A DNA stretch of 64,000 nt from Plasmodiophora brassicae (taxonomy: Eukaryota; Endomyxa: Phytomyxea; Phytomyxea; Plasmodiophorida): assembly GCA_036867785.1 (NCBI GenBank), contig CP145412.1, positions 1,240,001 to 1,304,000 of the forward strand. Direction: 5' to 3'. The position numbers and the translations under genes are program-made. Below are positions 47,235 through 57,484 of this stretch, one piece after another (within the stretch, counting starts at the first letter, position 1; each line of letters starts with the position of its first letter). Below the pieces are notes generated by a model that worked only from the letters and a program-made list of their open reading frames with translations, had not been told where the DNA came from and did no database searches.

Positions 47235-50200
47235 ATGGAGCCGGCGGGCGGCAGCGGCGGGCAGGGCCAGTCGGTCGACACGATCGATACGCTGTCGATC
47301 GCGATACGCCTGGCGAAGTCGCTCCGGTACGCCGGGTGTGCGCAGGGCGTCGATGGGCACGCGACGCCCGCGGTCGTCGGGATCCGGTCGGCGTGGGCCA
47401 ATCCCGACCAGGTCGGCCACTGCGTCAAAGAGCTTGCTGAAATCGTTGATCGTTCCCGTGCGGGTGGTGACCACGTCGATATTCTGTCTGATTCCGCGTT
47501 CCGAGCGCATATATCAGCGCTGACACGGTTCGCGTCGTCGGTCTCCTCGATGACGCCCGCCCAGGATACCTTCTTTGTCGCCGTCGCTGAGCGTCTGGCC
47601 ACAATCCATCGTGTGACTCGACCCCGCCATGGGACACCACTGACGAACCTGCAGATGAGGACATCGGATCGGATTGCGTCATGTGTGTTCGAACTGGCTC
47701 TTGGTGCAATCGCAAGGCAGACCGGTGATCCGGCACTTGTGGCGTCGTGCAGATCATCGATTTCGACCATCTTGTCGGATTCGGACACTGTGGATGACGA
47801 CATTGGCAGCGGTAATGAAGATGATGGCGATGCGCCAACAGCGACTGCGCTCGTTCCTCGTATTCCTGACCTGTCATCTGGAATTGGGTACCGGGAGCAA
47901 TCTCAGCCCCGATTCACGTCGACTTACGGTTCGGATTGGGAGGCCATTCCCGGGCGGGCCATCTTCAGGACCTCGTCGAGCAACGCGATGGAAGTGGATT
48001 TCGAAGGCTTGACGTGCAATGCGTTTGTCAACGTGGCTGATACGGGAGCCGATCTCTCTCATATGTGCAGCCGTCCACGCAACGAGACCGTTCCTCGCAA
48101 CGTTCCTGACGAAGACCCTTCTGAGAACGACGACGTTTTCGACGACGATGACGATGAGCAGAGCTATTTGGAAGATGAGAAGGAGGCGGATGATTCCACG
48201 ACTTATGACAGCAGGGAGGACAGTTCCAGAAAAGCGGCAATAGCGAACGCTAGTCTCGAGAAACGCTTCCACGAGAAACATGACGGGCTGGCGAGGCTAC
48301 TTCGAGCTTGCACGAAATACGTGGCCATTGTCAATGTTCACAGCTCTGCTGCCGACCTTGTTTCCCGGCTATCCATTACTTCATCGTTGCTGGGCATCGT
48401 CGCGTCAATCGAGCGCCCGCTTCCCTCCTCTGAGGCGATCGTCACCGCAAGTATAGCAACATTATGTGCCGTTCTCGACCTGAATGCCCACCTTAGACAG
48501 ACCGTCGCGCGCTCTGGCTGCGAGTATCTTCAGGAATTTGTCACCTTGTCGACCTCCATCAAGGATGTCATTGCTCGCATTCTACATATCTTGAAACATC
48601 ACGCCCCGTTCGTGATCAGCCAGAATGCCCGGATTGCGTCTGCTTCGTCGATCATGCATTCCGTGCTGTGCTATGATGTCGCCAATTTTGACGAGTTGCA
48701 TTCACAGACAGCGTTCCTTTCATTCACGGTCGACCCGTCGTTGCGATCTCGGGACGATGTTGCAGCAGCTGCTGCATCACCCGCTGGGATCGGCGATTCT
48801 GCGAGTCTTGGCGGAAGCGTCAGTACCAGCCATAACAGTTCATGCACAAACCTGGTCGAGTTTGGATCTGGCGAATCGACTACTCTGCGTTTACGGGTTT
48901 TAGAAGGGCTTGCGCTGGGCGCTAGCTTGGTTCCGTTCGCAGCCACTCTAGCAGCTGATGCGATTGACGACTGCTCACTTGGCAGTGCTCGCTCCTCCGT
49001 CAAACTGGGGCCCGCATCCTCCTTTCATAGTGTTCGTGGGGATGTTATCGTGAACGCTGAAGCCGATGCACATTGCATTCATATCGGATCTCAGACCCTG
49101 GACTTGCAAAAGTACCATTCGTTTGAAGAATGCTTGCGCTTGCTTGTTGGGGAAACCGGAGATGATTCTTTGCCCATCACAATATTCGACAAAACCGCGA
49201 TTGCTTTTCTAATGCTGATATGTTCGAGCAAGACGAGCGCTGATGTTGTTGGACTGCGTGAGATATGCGCCTCATTCACGCGGTTCTTGGTGAAGGTGCT
49301 GTCTACAGAAGCGGGCCTTGGAAAGCTTATGCGATTCGTCCGACCTTCCCATCTAGAAGTTGTTGTTGGCGCATCACTCTGTTGCGATTCGTTGTTGACG
49401 TCGGAGCTGCTGTCTCTAGCGAATGCTCTTTCGCGCAGCTCCGCTCTTAGCGATGATCTGCGGCATCGTGTTGTTAAGGCAGTTCTATCTCCAAGTACAT
49501 CTTTTTGGGCGTACTGCTTCCCGGCGGCAACACTTAAAACCGTGTATGTCATGGTTGGGCCCTGCCCGTCCGCTAGATCCATTCTCATCGATCGTCTTCT
49601 TGTCGGATTCGACACCAGAGTCCATTGCCTTCCGGAAGATCTTTCGGCATCTATGCCGTCCATGGCTCAAGACGTTCTTCTGTTGGTCGCCCTTCTAATG
49701 GCCGATGACAGCAATTGTCGCGCGTCTGCACTCCAACGTCTAATGCAGACAGTTATTCGCAAGACCAACATCAGCTTCGGCCCAGTCGTCAACGTTGTGC
49801 ATTCCGCGTGGGCAAGCATCTTATTTGTTCTTAGTTTCCTGGTGAACAGAATTCTGTTGTCCCCATCTTCCCAGCTTCCGGTGGAGTCTTTGGACACTTC
49901 CTTTGACATGGCGGCTCGCGTCGACACGGACAATGCCATGCATGAGTTTGAGTTGCATCTGCTGGAAAAGTTTCCTCAACGCGTTCAATGCCCTGCATTG
50001 ACGTCTTCAGTGTTGCAGTCGGAGTCGGCAGATCAGTTTTGCGACCGCCTGTGGCATATCATGCTGGATCTTTCCAGAAAGATCAGCGCACGAGCTCGGC
50101 AGCAGGAGGCCGACGACGTTTCGCTGACTGTCTTCCAAACCTACGTCTGGCACCGTTTGTCTGAACTGCTGTGCGTTATGATTCCCGCTGCACAGTGCCT

Positions 50201-53200
50201 GCCGTCACGCTACGAGACGCTGTCAATGTATTCGCCGAATTTGGATCCGCAGTGCCCCACAACTGCCCATTTCGTTAGGCAGTGCATGTTTTTCTCGAGA
50301 CTTGGACCAGATCGCGGCGTTCGAAGGCTTATGCCACCTGATCCTTTGCTGTGGCTGCTAGACATAATCGACATTTGTCAACGGAAGTTGCTTCAAGCTG
50401 GTCCCGACGTCGCACCACGAATGTGGTGGCTGCATTACGCAATTGATGCCTCTGTCCAGACGTTGGGTTTCCACCTTCTCAGTAGTGACTCAGGCAAACA
50501 TCTTCCTGAGATGTTCATCTTGGCTCTGCTCCACTTGGTTGATACTTATGCTGCTGTCATTCGGAAGTACTGCTCGAGCTCGCTTCAGGTACAACCGAAC
50601 CTACAAGAGATGTCAACGGATTTCCTTGAGGTATTTGCGTCCGCGTTAGAGTTTGGGATTGGCGATGCTTCCCACCTGCCCCCCGGTTCAACCGACGTTG
50701 CCGATATCTCTCTACCAGACGCGTTCAAGCCGCTTTCCGACTTTTGGCGTCAGTTAGAGAAATCTCACACGCTGATTGGCCCACCGATGTCTCTATTGCG
50801 GTCTATGCAGACGACACTTCTCGTCGTACACCAGGCTCTGGAAACTTCTTTACATACGTGGCCGGACGTTGTGGCCCGTCTTGCATCCGTGGCAGCCAAT
50901 GTGTTGGAACCGTTGTCCGGAAGCCGCCTCGCTCCGTTATCTCAGTTCTTCGCAGTCTATGCCCAATTCATCAGTCAAGATGGATGTGCGAGCACGTTTG
51001 CTGGTAGGAGCCAGCGACAGGACCTGATAATCCATTTAGGGCACGTGCATAATGTTTTGCATCGGGCGTTGCTTCTGTGCGGCCGCCAAGGCCATATGGC
51101 TGACGATGACAGTTCCGTGACTCGCGATCCCCTTGTTTCATTGATCGTCGACTGCCTCGCACATCTTCGCAGGCAGCAGGTTGCCTGGCTGCAAGAATTT
51201 TACTCTGCGTCTCCAGAGTCCCTTGGAGACATTGTCCAGCTAATAGTGTCCGATCAAGTTGCGATTGTTCACGAGGCACTTCGCCTTGCGTTGATCCTCA
51301 CAGAAAATCACGATCGTGACAATGGCAAAGATCGAGGTGACGACATGGTATCTCGGTTCCGTCATGCACTAATGGCACCTGGGAATGGCGCCGTTGATGT
51401 CGTCATCCGGGCGGCCGCAAGTGTCCGTGCAGGACCAACGGAGAGGCGTATCCAGGAGCAATGTTGGACGTTGCTTCGGCGTTTGCTGCCATCGTTATCG
51501 TCGGTCATCTTTCGTGGCGTTCTGGACCGTGGCGATCCTTTTCTTAATTCGGTTGCCTGTAAGGCCTCGGCCCTGGCCGAAAGTGTTTTACTGGACGGTT
51601 CTTCGCCCAGTGCGATGTATGCCATTGTCTCCACCCTGTGCCGAACGGCCTCCCCGCAACAGTGCATTTCATGTTTGAATGCACTGCTTCCTCGTCTGAA
51701 CAACCGCGCGGCTGCTTGCGTCTTGGACGCTCTCGACGAACTGATTGAGGTGCACATTTCAAGAAAGGTTGGAAAGAATGATGCATCCGGTGTGTCGTCG
51801 GTGTCATCGGTGGCCCTTCCGTCAGCACCACTTGTGCTGTCGTGCGCCAGTGCAACGGAGTCGCCAGATTCAGCGTCGTGCGCTGTGTACATGTGCTATC
51901 CAGAGACGTCGTCGGCTCCTTTTGAGCTGTGCCCGTTCTGTGTTCGGTATTGCTTCTACGGGAAGTCTTATGATATTGCGTCCTCTCTTATGCCGGTCAC
52001 GTCCGTACGACGTCGGTGTGGGTGCTCGGCGATTCACGTGCCGGTGGCATCAGAGGCGTCTATATCACATGATGAGCTGTCGCATTCGTTGCCATCTGCA
52101 ATCTCCGCAGACCTCTTGGCGTCTTTGGAGCAGTTTATATCATCGCGCATGAATATGATCGATCAGAACCCTACGATTGGCCAAACGACTTCACTCGTTT
52201 CCCGTATCTACGCCGTCCAAATTCTCCCTTCTGGCGTGTTATCGTCCTCCGTCTCAGCACCCGGGCACGCTTCGTCTTCAGGCTCGCCTGCTCAAGGCGG
52301 CTCCCTGTTATCTCCTATTATGTGCCCTCCGGAGTCAGCTGAAGTGTCGGCTGCTCTCCGTGTCTCTCCTGCCGTTACCCGCCTGGCATGCGTTTTGCAT
52401 CAGTTTAGCAACGAGCCTCTTCTTGTCGTTGCAGAGCAGTGCGCTGTTAACGTGTACGATCGATGGCGTCCTCCGCCACAACGAAACATTAGCAACGGTC
52501 CCCAGACCCGAATGTGCTCAACGTCGCATATACCATTTCGGATTGTCGGTGTGGTGTCGCATGGCGACAGAGTTGCTGCGTATGGCGCTCGACACGTTCA
52601 TGTCCTGTCGTATGATGCCTCGGGTAAAAAGCATGGACGTTTCCGCCTGGAGCTTGCCCTGGAGGGTTTTGAGACAAACTTGCCGATGCCCCTCGTTATT
52701 GTTGGCCTTCAATGGACTAGTAAGGGCGATCTGCTTGTGGCAACCAGTCGCGTTGTTTTTGTTTTCCGCCTTCCAGGTGACAGCGCGTCAGCGCGCGTTG
52801 GCTCTGTTGACCCGGTCTACACGACTATATGCTCTCCTGAGATGATCATCAAGTCTGCCGCGATCTGTCGCGATCGGTATGTTTACACGATGATGGCGGA
52901 CGGAACCGTGCTTGTGGACGATTTTGTTCATGGAATGGGAAGGTTGGAAAGCGTCGCTGTTCGTTCCAGCCCAGTGAACAGCAAAGACCCTAGCGTTATC
53001 CCAGCTGCCTCATCCGGCGTCTCTGTTCACTACTCTCGTACGCTACGCCGTCTGGTCTGCACGTGGAGCTTAGGCACCCGTATATATTGTTTAACAGCGG
53101 ATGGCTCCTCCGTTGATGTGGAGCGGGCACCAATCTCAGTACCAGTTAACGCTGGGGCCGATTTGCGTCAGTGGGTCGACGTCCATGGGTCGCACGACGT

Positions 53201-55259
53201 GATAGCAAGCATTGCAACGGATTCGAATGCGATCATTCTCGTTCAGATCAACCCCAGTTCAAATTCGGCGCATTGCAGATCCATTGGAGTTAGCGAACGT
53301 GGTCGCCGTTGCACCTCATTGGTTGATGTTTCGCCTTCTCTTCAAAAGGTCTCGATACTTGTTCATCAAGAGCATGGGTCGTTGCATGAGTTGCGGCTGG
53401 ACACGCTCCCGAAAACAGCGCCAAACCAGGTTGTCAGCGTGCCTTCCTTCCAGTCTTTCTTCTCACCACCGGACCCGTCTGGTCCTGACGGTTCTCGCTC
53501 GTGGAACAGTCGGGACCCCGCCATATTCGATCGAGCACGGGTTGTCGCCGACGTGCCTGTTCGCGGCACATCTTCATCAACTCACCTTATTCGAGATATT
53601 GCAAAGTCGTTAAGCGAGGAACCCGGAGCCAGTGACATTGGTTCTTCAACCGAGATCGCGTTGACTATTGAAACTTGCTTGCCTCCCGGGCATTGCATCG
53701 TCGCTATCCGAGCGATTCTTGATCGGCCGAACTCTGCTATGTCTTCCTTCGCGATGACGTTGCCGTCCCTGCATCGCACGGTTCGGGTTACGCTGTCATC
53801 TGCTTCGCCCAATAGACGGGCGGTGGATGTCCCTCTGTCGCGATGGGAATCGGCGCAGCTGTCGGCTTTGTGGTTCATAGTCGATCTGCAGTGCAGCACG
53901 CAAGCGCTAGGAAACGCTAAAGCTGTTCCCGTGTTGTCGGTTCTATCATCAGTTGAAGTGTATTCCATGCCACGGTCGGAGTTCCATCGTGCGACACTGC
54001 CGTTCCTTTTCCCGTCGAAGTTCCATCAGTGGCCGTGGCCTCTACCTAACGATTCCGATATCTCCCGAGAGGTTACGCATGAGGTCCTGCTTGGTGCCGC
54101 ACTTCGTATTTGCCAACGGCTAGGGTCCGGTTGTGCCGACGAGCATCATGTCATACTGGGACATATTCTTGGCCGCGTGGTCGAAGTTATTGGGCGTCCA
54201 AGTTTCGAGCTGCTAGATTCCCAGTTTCATGAGATTCTTATCGATGTACTTCAGTCTATCAAGCCTCCTCTTGAAAGTTCTTACCTTGGCGACCTTGCCC
54301 ACGCCAGTCGGTTAGGTGGGCGACTCGGATTACGGGCACTTCTATCATGCATTAATATGCGTCTGCAAGTCTGTGGGTCTGACGAGCCGTCCTGCAATGC
54401 TGCTCGCCTAATCCTGGGCGCTATTGATGATTCTCTTACGTTTATGGGAAAGTTCCGTGCTGAGTTCTGCTCTCTCCTGACTGGCCTTCCTTCCTTTATG
54501 GAGTCTTTCATTCTCGTTGGCCGGCGTGTGTTTCTGCAAGAGGACACAGCACCTGTGATGCATACGCCTGACATCCTGCCTAGCTTCATGGAGCTGGTCT
54601 GCGATTCCGCCATGTTGCTGGCAGACCGCGAAGCGGACGGCGTCTGCGCCGACGTGCCTTCCTTATTAGGTAGCGTTGTCGAATTTATCGGTCACTGCTT
54701 GGTTTCGCCATTTCAAGCGGTACGTCACGCTGCATTCAAGAGGAGTTATATGACATTCGCAAGTGCATCGCAGCAGCTTGGCCTGAAAACCGCCCAGCTT
54801 CGACGATCGGAGGTCGAGCAACAACAACAGCAGCTAGCTGCCGCTGCTGTTCCAGATGATAGCGCCGCTGCTGCGGATGCTGGCAACTCTGGCGACCAGA
54901 CTGGCGTCGGATCGTCCATCATCCCGAACCGGATGTCGTCCGTTCTCAACGGCGCCAACTCGTATCAATACTCAAGCGGTACGGGTCTTCGCAGCGGCAC
55001 GACGACACGCTATCGATGCGACCTGTGCGACATCTGCCCCATCGTCGGACCCAGATATCACTGCACCCATCCCGACTGCGCCGACTTTGACATGTGCGTC
55101 CCCTGCTTCACCGCCGGGGACTTCACTGGGTCCACCCATGTGTCAAGCCACGAAGTCGTCCTGCTGAACGAGCAGGCATCGTCGCAACCAAGGGCGGGGT
55201 CCTCACACAACACGGCCGCCGTCCGACTCAGCAGGCGTCGCGAAATGAGTCACATTTGA
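47235..55259 (+). CDS. UBR4: UBR4/BIG-like giant protein lacking the C-terminal half
   Basis: A single 2,674-codon exon. UBR4 (animals) and BIG (plants) are N-recognin ubiquitin ligases of about 5,000 residues. Here the N-terminal 1,500 residues are helical and repeat-like. A degenerate UBR-type zinc finger lies at about 1535-1600 (CAVYMCYPETSS, CPFCVRYCFYGKSYD, RRCGCS), with the usual His positions partly lost. A beta-propeller-like region follows at about 1700-2060. A ZZ finger sits at about 2592-2640 (YRCDLCDICPIVGPRYHCTH, DFDMCVPCF), followed by HVSSHEVVLL. UBR-to-ZZ spacing of about 1,000 residues resembles plant BIG. The stop at 55259 comes soon after ZZ, only 108 bases before the convergent sugar transporter stop, so no room remains for the C-terminal ligase module. 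A Gln-rich run (about 2535-2545) precedes ZZ. Confidence 0.78.
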   Translation: MEPAGGSGGQGQSVDTIDTLSIAIRLAKSLRYAGCAQGVDGHATPAVVGIRSAWANPDQVGHCVKELAEIVDRSRAGGDHVDILSDSAFRAHISALTRFASSVSSMTPAQDTFFVAVAERLATIHRVTRPRHGTPLTNLQMRTSDRIASCVFELALGAIARQTGDPALVASCRSSISTILSDSDTVDDDIGSGNEDDGDAPTATALVPRIPDLSSGIGYREQSQPRFTSTYGSDWEAIPGRAIFRTSSSNAMEVDFEGLTCNAFVNVADTGADLSHMCSRPRNETVPRNVPDEDPSENDDVFDDDDDEQSYLEDEKEADDSTTYDSREDSSRKAAIANASLEKRFHEKHDGLARLLRACTKYVAIVNVHSSAADLVSRLSITSSLLGIVASIERPLPSSEAIVTASIATLCAVLDLNAHLRQTVARSGCEYLQEFVTLSTSIKDVIARILHILKHHAPFVISQNARIASASSIMHSVLCYDVANFDELHSQTAFLSFTVDPSLRSRDDVAAAAASPAGIGDSASLGGSVSTSHNSSCTNLVEFGSGESTTLRLRVLEGLALGASLVPFAATLAADAIDDCSLGSARSSVKLGPASSFHSVRGDVIVNAEADAHCIHIGSQTLDLQKYHSFEECLRLLVGETGDDSLPITIFDKTAIAFLMLICSSKTSADVVGLREICASFTRFLVKVLSTEAGLGKLMRFVRPSHLEVVVGASLCCDSLLTSELLSLANALSRSSALSDDLRHRVVKAVLSPSTSFWAYCFPAATLKTVYVMVGPCPSARSILIDRLLVGFDTRVHCLPEDLSASMPSMAQDVLLLVALLMADDSNCRASALQRLMQTVIRKTNISFGPVVNVVHSAWASILFVLSFLVNRILLSPSSQLPVESLDTSFDMAARVDTDNAMHEFELHLLEKFPQRVQCPALTSSVLQSESADQFCDRLWHIMLDLSRKISARARQQEADDVSLTVFQTYVWHRLSELLCVMIPAAQCLPSRYETLSMYSPNLDPQCPTTAHFVRQCMFFSRLGPDRGVRRLMPPDPLLWLLDIIDICQRKLLQAGPDVAPRMWWLHYAIDASVQTLGFHLLSSDSGKHLPEMFILALLHLVDTYAAVIRKYCSSSLQVQPNLQEMSTDFLEVFASALEFGIGDASHLPPGSTDVADISLPDAFKPLSDFWRQLEKSHTLIGPPMSLLRSMQTTLLVVHQALETSLHTWPDVVARLASVAANVLEPLSGSRLAPLSQFFAVYAQFISQDGCASTFAGRSQRQDLIIHLGHVHNVLHRALLLCGRQGHMADDDSSVTRDPLVSLIVDCLAHLRRQQVAWLQEFYSASPESLGDIVQLIVSDQVAIVHEALRLALILTENHDRDNGKDRGDDMVSRFRHALMAPGNGAVDVVIRAAASVRAGPTERRIQEQCWTLLRRLLPSLSSVIFRGVLDRGDPFLNSVACKASALAESVLLDGSSPSAMYAIVSTLCRTASPQQCISCLNALLPRLNNRAAACVLDALDELIEVHISRKVGKNDASGVSSVSSVALPSAPLVLSCASATESPDSASCAVYMCYPETSSAPFELCPFCVRYCFYGKSYDIASSLMPVTSVRRRCGCSAIHVPVASEASISHDELSHSLPSAISADLLASLEQFISSRMNMIDQNPTIGQTTSLVSRIYAVQILPSGVLSSSVSAPGHASSSGSPAQGGSLLSPIMCPPESAEVSAALRVSPAVTRLACVLHQFSNEPLLVVAEQCAVNVYDRWRPPPQRNISNGPQTRMCSTSHIPFRIVGVVSHGDRVAAYGARHVHVLSYDASGKKHGRFRLELALEGFETNLPMPLVIVGLQWTSKGDLLVATSRVVFVFRLPGDSASARVGSVDPVYTTICSPEMIIKSAAICRDRYVYTMMADGTVLVDDFVHGMGRLESVAVRSSPVNSKDPSVIPAASSGVSVHYSRTLRRLVCTWSLGTRIYCLTADGSSVDVERAPISVPVNAGADLRQWVDVHGSHDVIASIATDSNAIILVQINPSSNSAHCRSIGVSERGRRCTSLVDVSPSLQKVSILVHQEHGSLHELRLDTLPKTAPNQVVSVPSFQSFFSPPDPSGPDGSRSWNSRDPAIFDRARVVADVPVRGTSSSTHLIRDIAKSLSEEPGASDIGSSTEIALTIETCLPPGHCIVAIRAILDRPNSAMSSFAMTLPSLHRTVRVTLSSASPNRRAVDVPLSRWESAQLSALWFIVDLQCSTQALGNAKAVPVLSVLSSVEVYSMPRSEFHRATLPFLFPSKFHQWPWPLPNDSDISREVTHEVLLGAALRICQRLGSGCADEHHVILGHILGRVVEVIGRPSFELLDSQFHEILIDVLQSIKPPLESSYLGDLAHASRLGGRLGLRALLSCINMRLQVCGSDEPSCNAARLILGAIDDSLTFMGKFRAEFCSLLTGLPSFMESFILVGRRVFLQEDTAPVMHTPDILPSFMELVCDSAMLLADREADGVCADVPSLLGSVVEFIGHCLVSPFQAVRHAAFKRSYMTFASASQQLGLKTAQLRRSEVEQQQQQLAAAAVPDDSAAAADAGNSGDQTGVGSSIIPNRMSSVLNGANSYQYSSGTGLRSGTTTRYRCDLCDICPIVGPRYHCTHPDCADFDMCVPCFTAGDFTGSTHVSSHEVVLLNEQASSQPRAGSSHNTAAVRLSRRREMSHI

Positions 55260-55367
55260 CATGTAAACTATTATGTTGTTTATTGCGGTTGGCAGGCGGC
55301 GTGTATTGAGGCCAGTGAGTACGTGGTTGACCGTATACGCCATTCGTAGACGTGACGTTGGACCCAT

Positions 55368-56943
55368 TTATTTCCACAATTCCTCGATCTGCTCGAGAGA
55401 CAGGCCACGCGTTTCCGGAAGGGTCGCCCCGAAGAACACGGCGCCGGCGAGGCACACGGCAGCATAGAAGACGAAGACGCCATGCTGGCCTATGTGGAGG
55501 ACCATGTCGTCGAACAGCAGCGTGACCAGGAAACTGCAGGCCCAGTTTGTCACGGTAGACAGGGACATTGCGACGGCGCGCACTGAACTGGGATAGATTT
55601 CCGAGCACAGCAACCACGGCAGAGGGCCGACGCCAAACGCAAACATGATCATATAACCGCACCTGCGACCAACGTCAGTATTCCATCTTGCGACACCAAA
55701 CGCGGATTCGAACAGTGCGAAAATCTTGACATATGTTGCCAGTGAATAGTAAACGGCAACGGCCATGACGGAGCAGGACAGCGCCATACCAACGCACGAA
55801 CTTAGCAGGAACGTTCGGCGACCAACGCGTTCCATTAGGGTGCAGGCACCCGCCGTCGCAATGACCTGGACGGCGTTGACAAGGATCGACCCGAGCATCG
55901 AAACGTACGATGCCGAAGACGAGCCATTGTCGAACAGCGATTTCATATTGAAAACAACGCCGTTGATGCCAGAGAACTGTTGAAGCACCATGAGGAGCAC
56001 CCCAAGGACCACCGGGCGCCTGACTTGACTGGAAAACAACTGAACGTACGAGGACGATTCAGCGCCAGCGTTGGCTTTGTCCTACAGGGCACCCAATCAG
56101 GAACGACGCATAAACATCCTTGGGGAAGCCATATACCAACCATTTCCGTGTGATGAACCAGCGCCTGGAGCTCGTCCTCGACAGCGTATTTAGAACCGCG
56201 TAATTGCCTCAGACTTGCACGCGCTTGCTCCGTCTTCCCTGAACTGCAGAGCCAGACAGGCGATTCTGGCGCCAGCAGAAGCATAGGCAGGAATTGCAGA
56301 ACGACGAACCCAAGTGAAACGATCATCATGATCCGCCACCACCAAGCATGGGCAATGATGGGCAGCCCCAGCACGGATACGACCAGCACCCCACCAGAGA
56401 TATTCACTGTCGTACAAACGTCGTCAACAATGCGATCCGACGTTTGCATAGCTACAATGACGTACGCTGGTTAATGCATCCCAGCGTGCCGCGAAGGCTG
56501 GGTAATGCAATTTCGGCGACGTAAAGCGGTACAATGACGGAACTGTACCCGACCCCGGCCCCAGCCACGAGCCGGCCTGTAGTAAACATGGCTCGTGCGC
56601 CACCGCGACTAATGACCATCAGCACCGCGCCCGCGATATACGGAACGCAGTTCAGAAGCACAGCCGGCCTGCGTCCGTAGCGGCTGGCAATCGGCCCGCA
56701 CAGCAACGCTCCCACCATGGCTCCCACATTCAGTATCGACCAGGCCAGATCGGCAGCCTGTCGATCGTTCTCAAACACCTCCTCCAGGACCGACTCTTCC
56801 GACGGGCTCGAAAACCCGGCATGGTACCCGAACAGCAGCGCGCCCATGCCCACCGACAGCGTCAGCACCCATGGCAACCGGTTATCCGCCCGCGACGCTG
56901 CCGTCGTCGTCGTCGTCGGCAGCAGCGACTCCTCGGCAGACAT
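55368..56943 (-). CDS. MFS sugar transporter (SP/GLUT family)
   Basis: Twelve-helix hexose-type transporter. Exon 1 is 56943-56466 and exon 2 starts at 56406 (intron 59 bases). A second intron near 56040-56105 joins exon 3, which runs to 55368; two donor/acceptor pairs both keep frame, giving about 484-485 residues. Motifs: MGALLFGYHAGFSSP, IASRYGRRPAVLLN, RLVAGAGVGYSSVIVPLYVA, EIALPSLRGTLGCINQL, PESPVWL, LQQFSGINGVVF, LMERVGRRTFLL, GVGPLPWLLCSEIYPSSVR and the C-terminal LPETRGLSLEQIEELWK. These are the sugar-porter signatures. Substrate is not deducible. Start at ATG 56943 (MSAEESLLP). Confidence 0.93.
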
Positions 56944-57484
56944 GGTGGGGCGCAGGTCGCACCTCCCTCCCCAACAACGAGATCCCCCAAATGATCGGTA
57001 CGGCCCCGTCGGCCACTTGCCAGGCGGTGTTACAACTCTGGCTGGACGTACAAGACGGCCGCCAAAAGGCGGAGTACATAAAGCCCCGGCGACTGTCGAC
57101 TTTTGCCGCCCGCCTGATGACGGTCGCACCGGCGACGCCCCCCGCCGCTCGTCGACAATGCTCGGCTGGAAGCTGCGCCCGCTCTATGTTCGCGGGTTTC
57201 GGCGTCAACCGCTGAGCGGCGCCATTCGACGGCACAGCGCATCGCATGCTGCTCATTGCAAGCGACCTTGTCGTGCCGGAATGCACTTACAGTGCCCAGG
57301 GTCTGCCCCGATGCGTCATGGCGATGTATCGCTTGTCGTGATTCACGGCCGCTAGCTTCCGGCACAGCCGTGGCGAATGTCGCGCGCCCCTTTGACATCC
57401 GGCCGCGTGGACGCTGAACCAGCCATTCTTCCAAACCGTACATCCGGTTTACCATCACGCGCTGCCCAGCGCTTAGGCCATACC
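56944..57484. other. Divergent promoter region (sugar transporter / DUF3638 giant 2)
   Basis: 541 bases between two divergent start codons. Overlapping frames on both strands extend in from the neighbours, without recognisable domains. No gene called. Confidence 0.55.
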
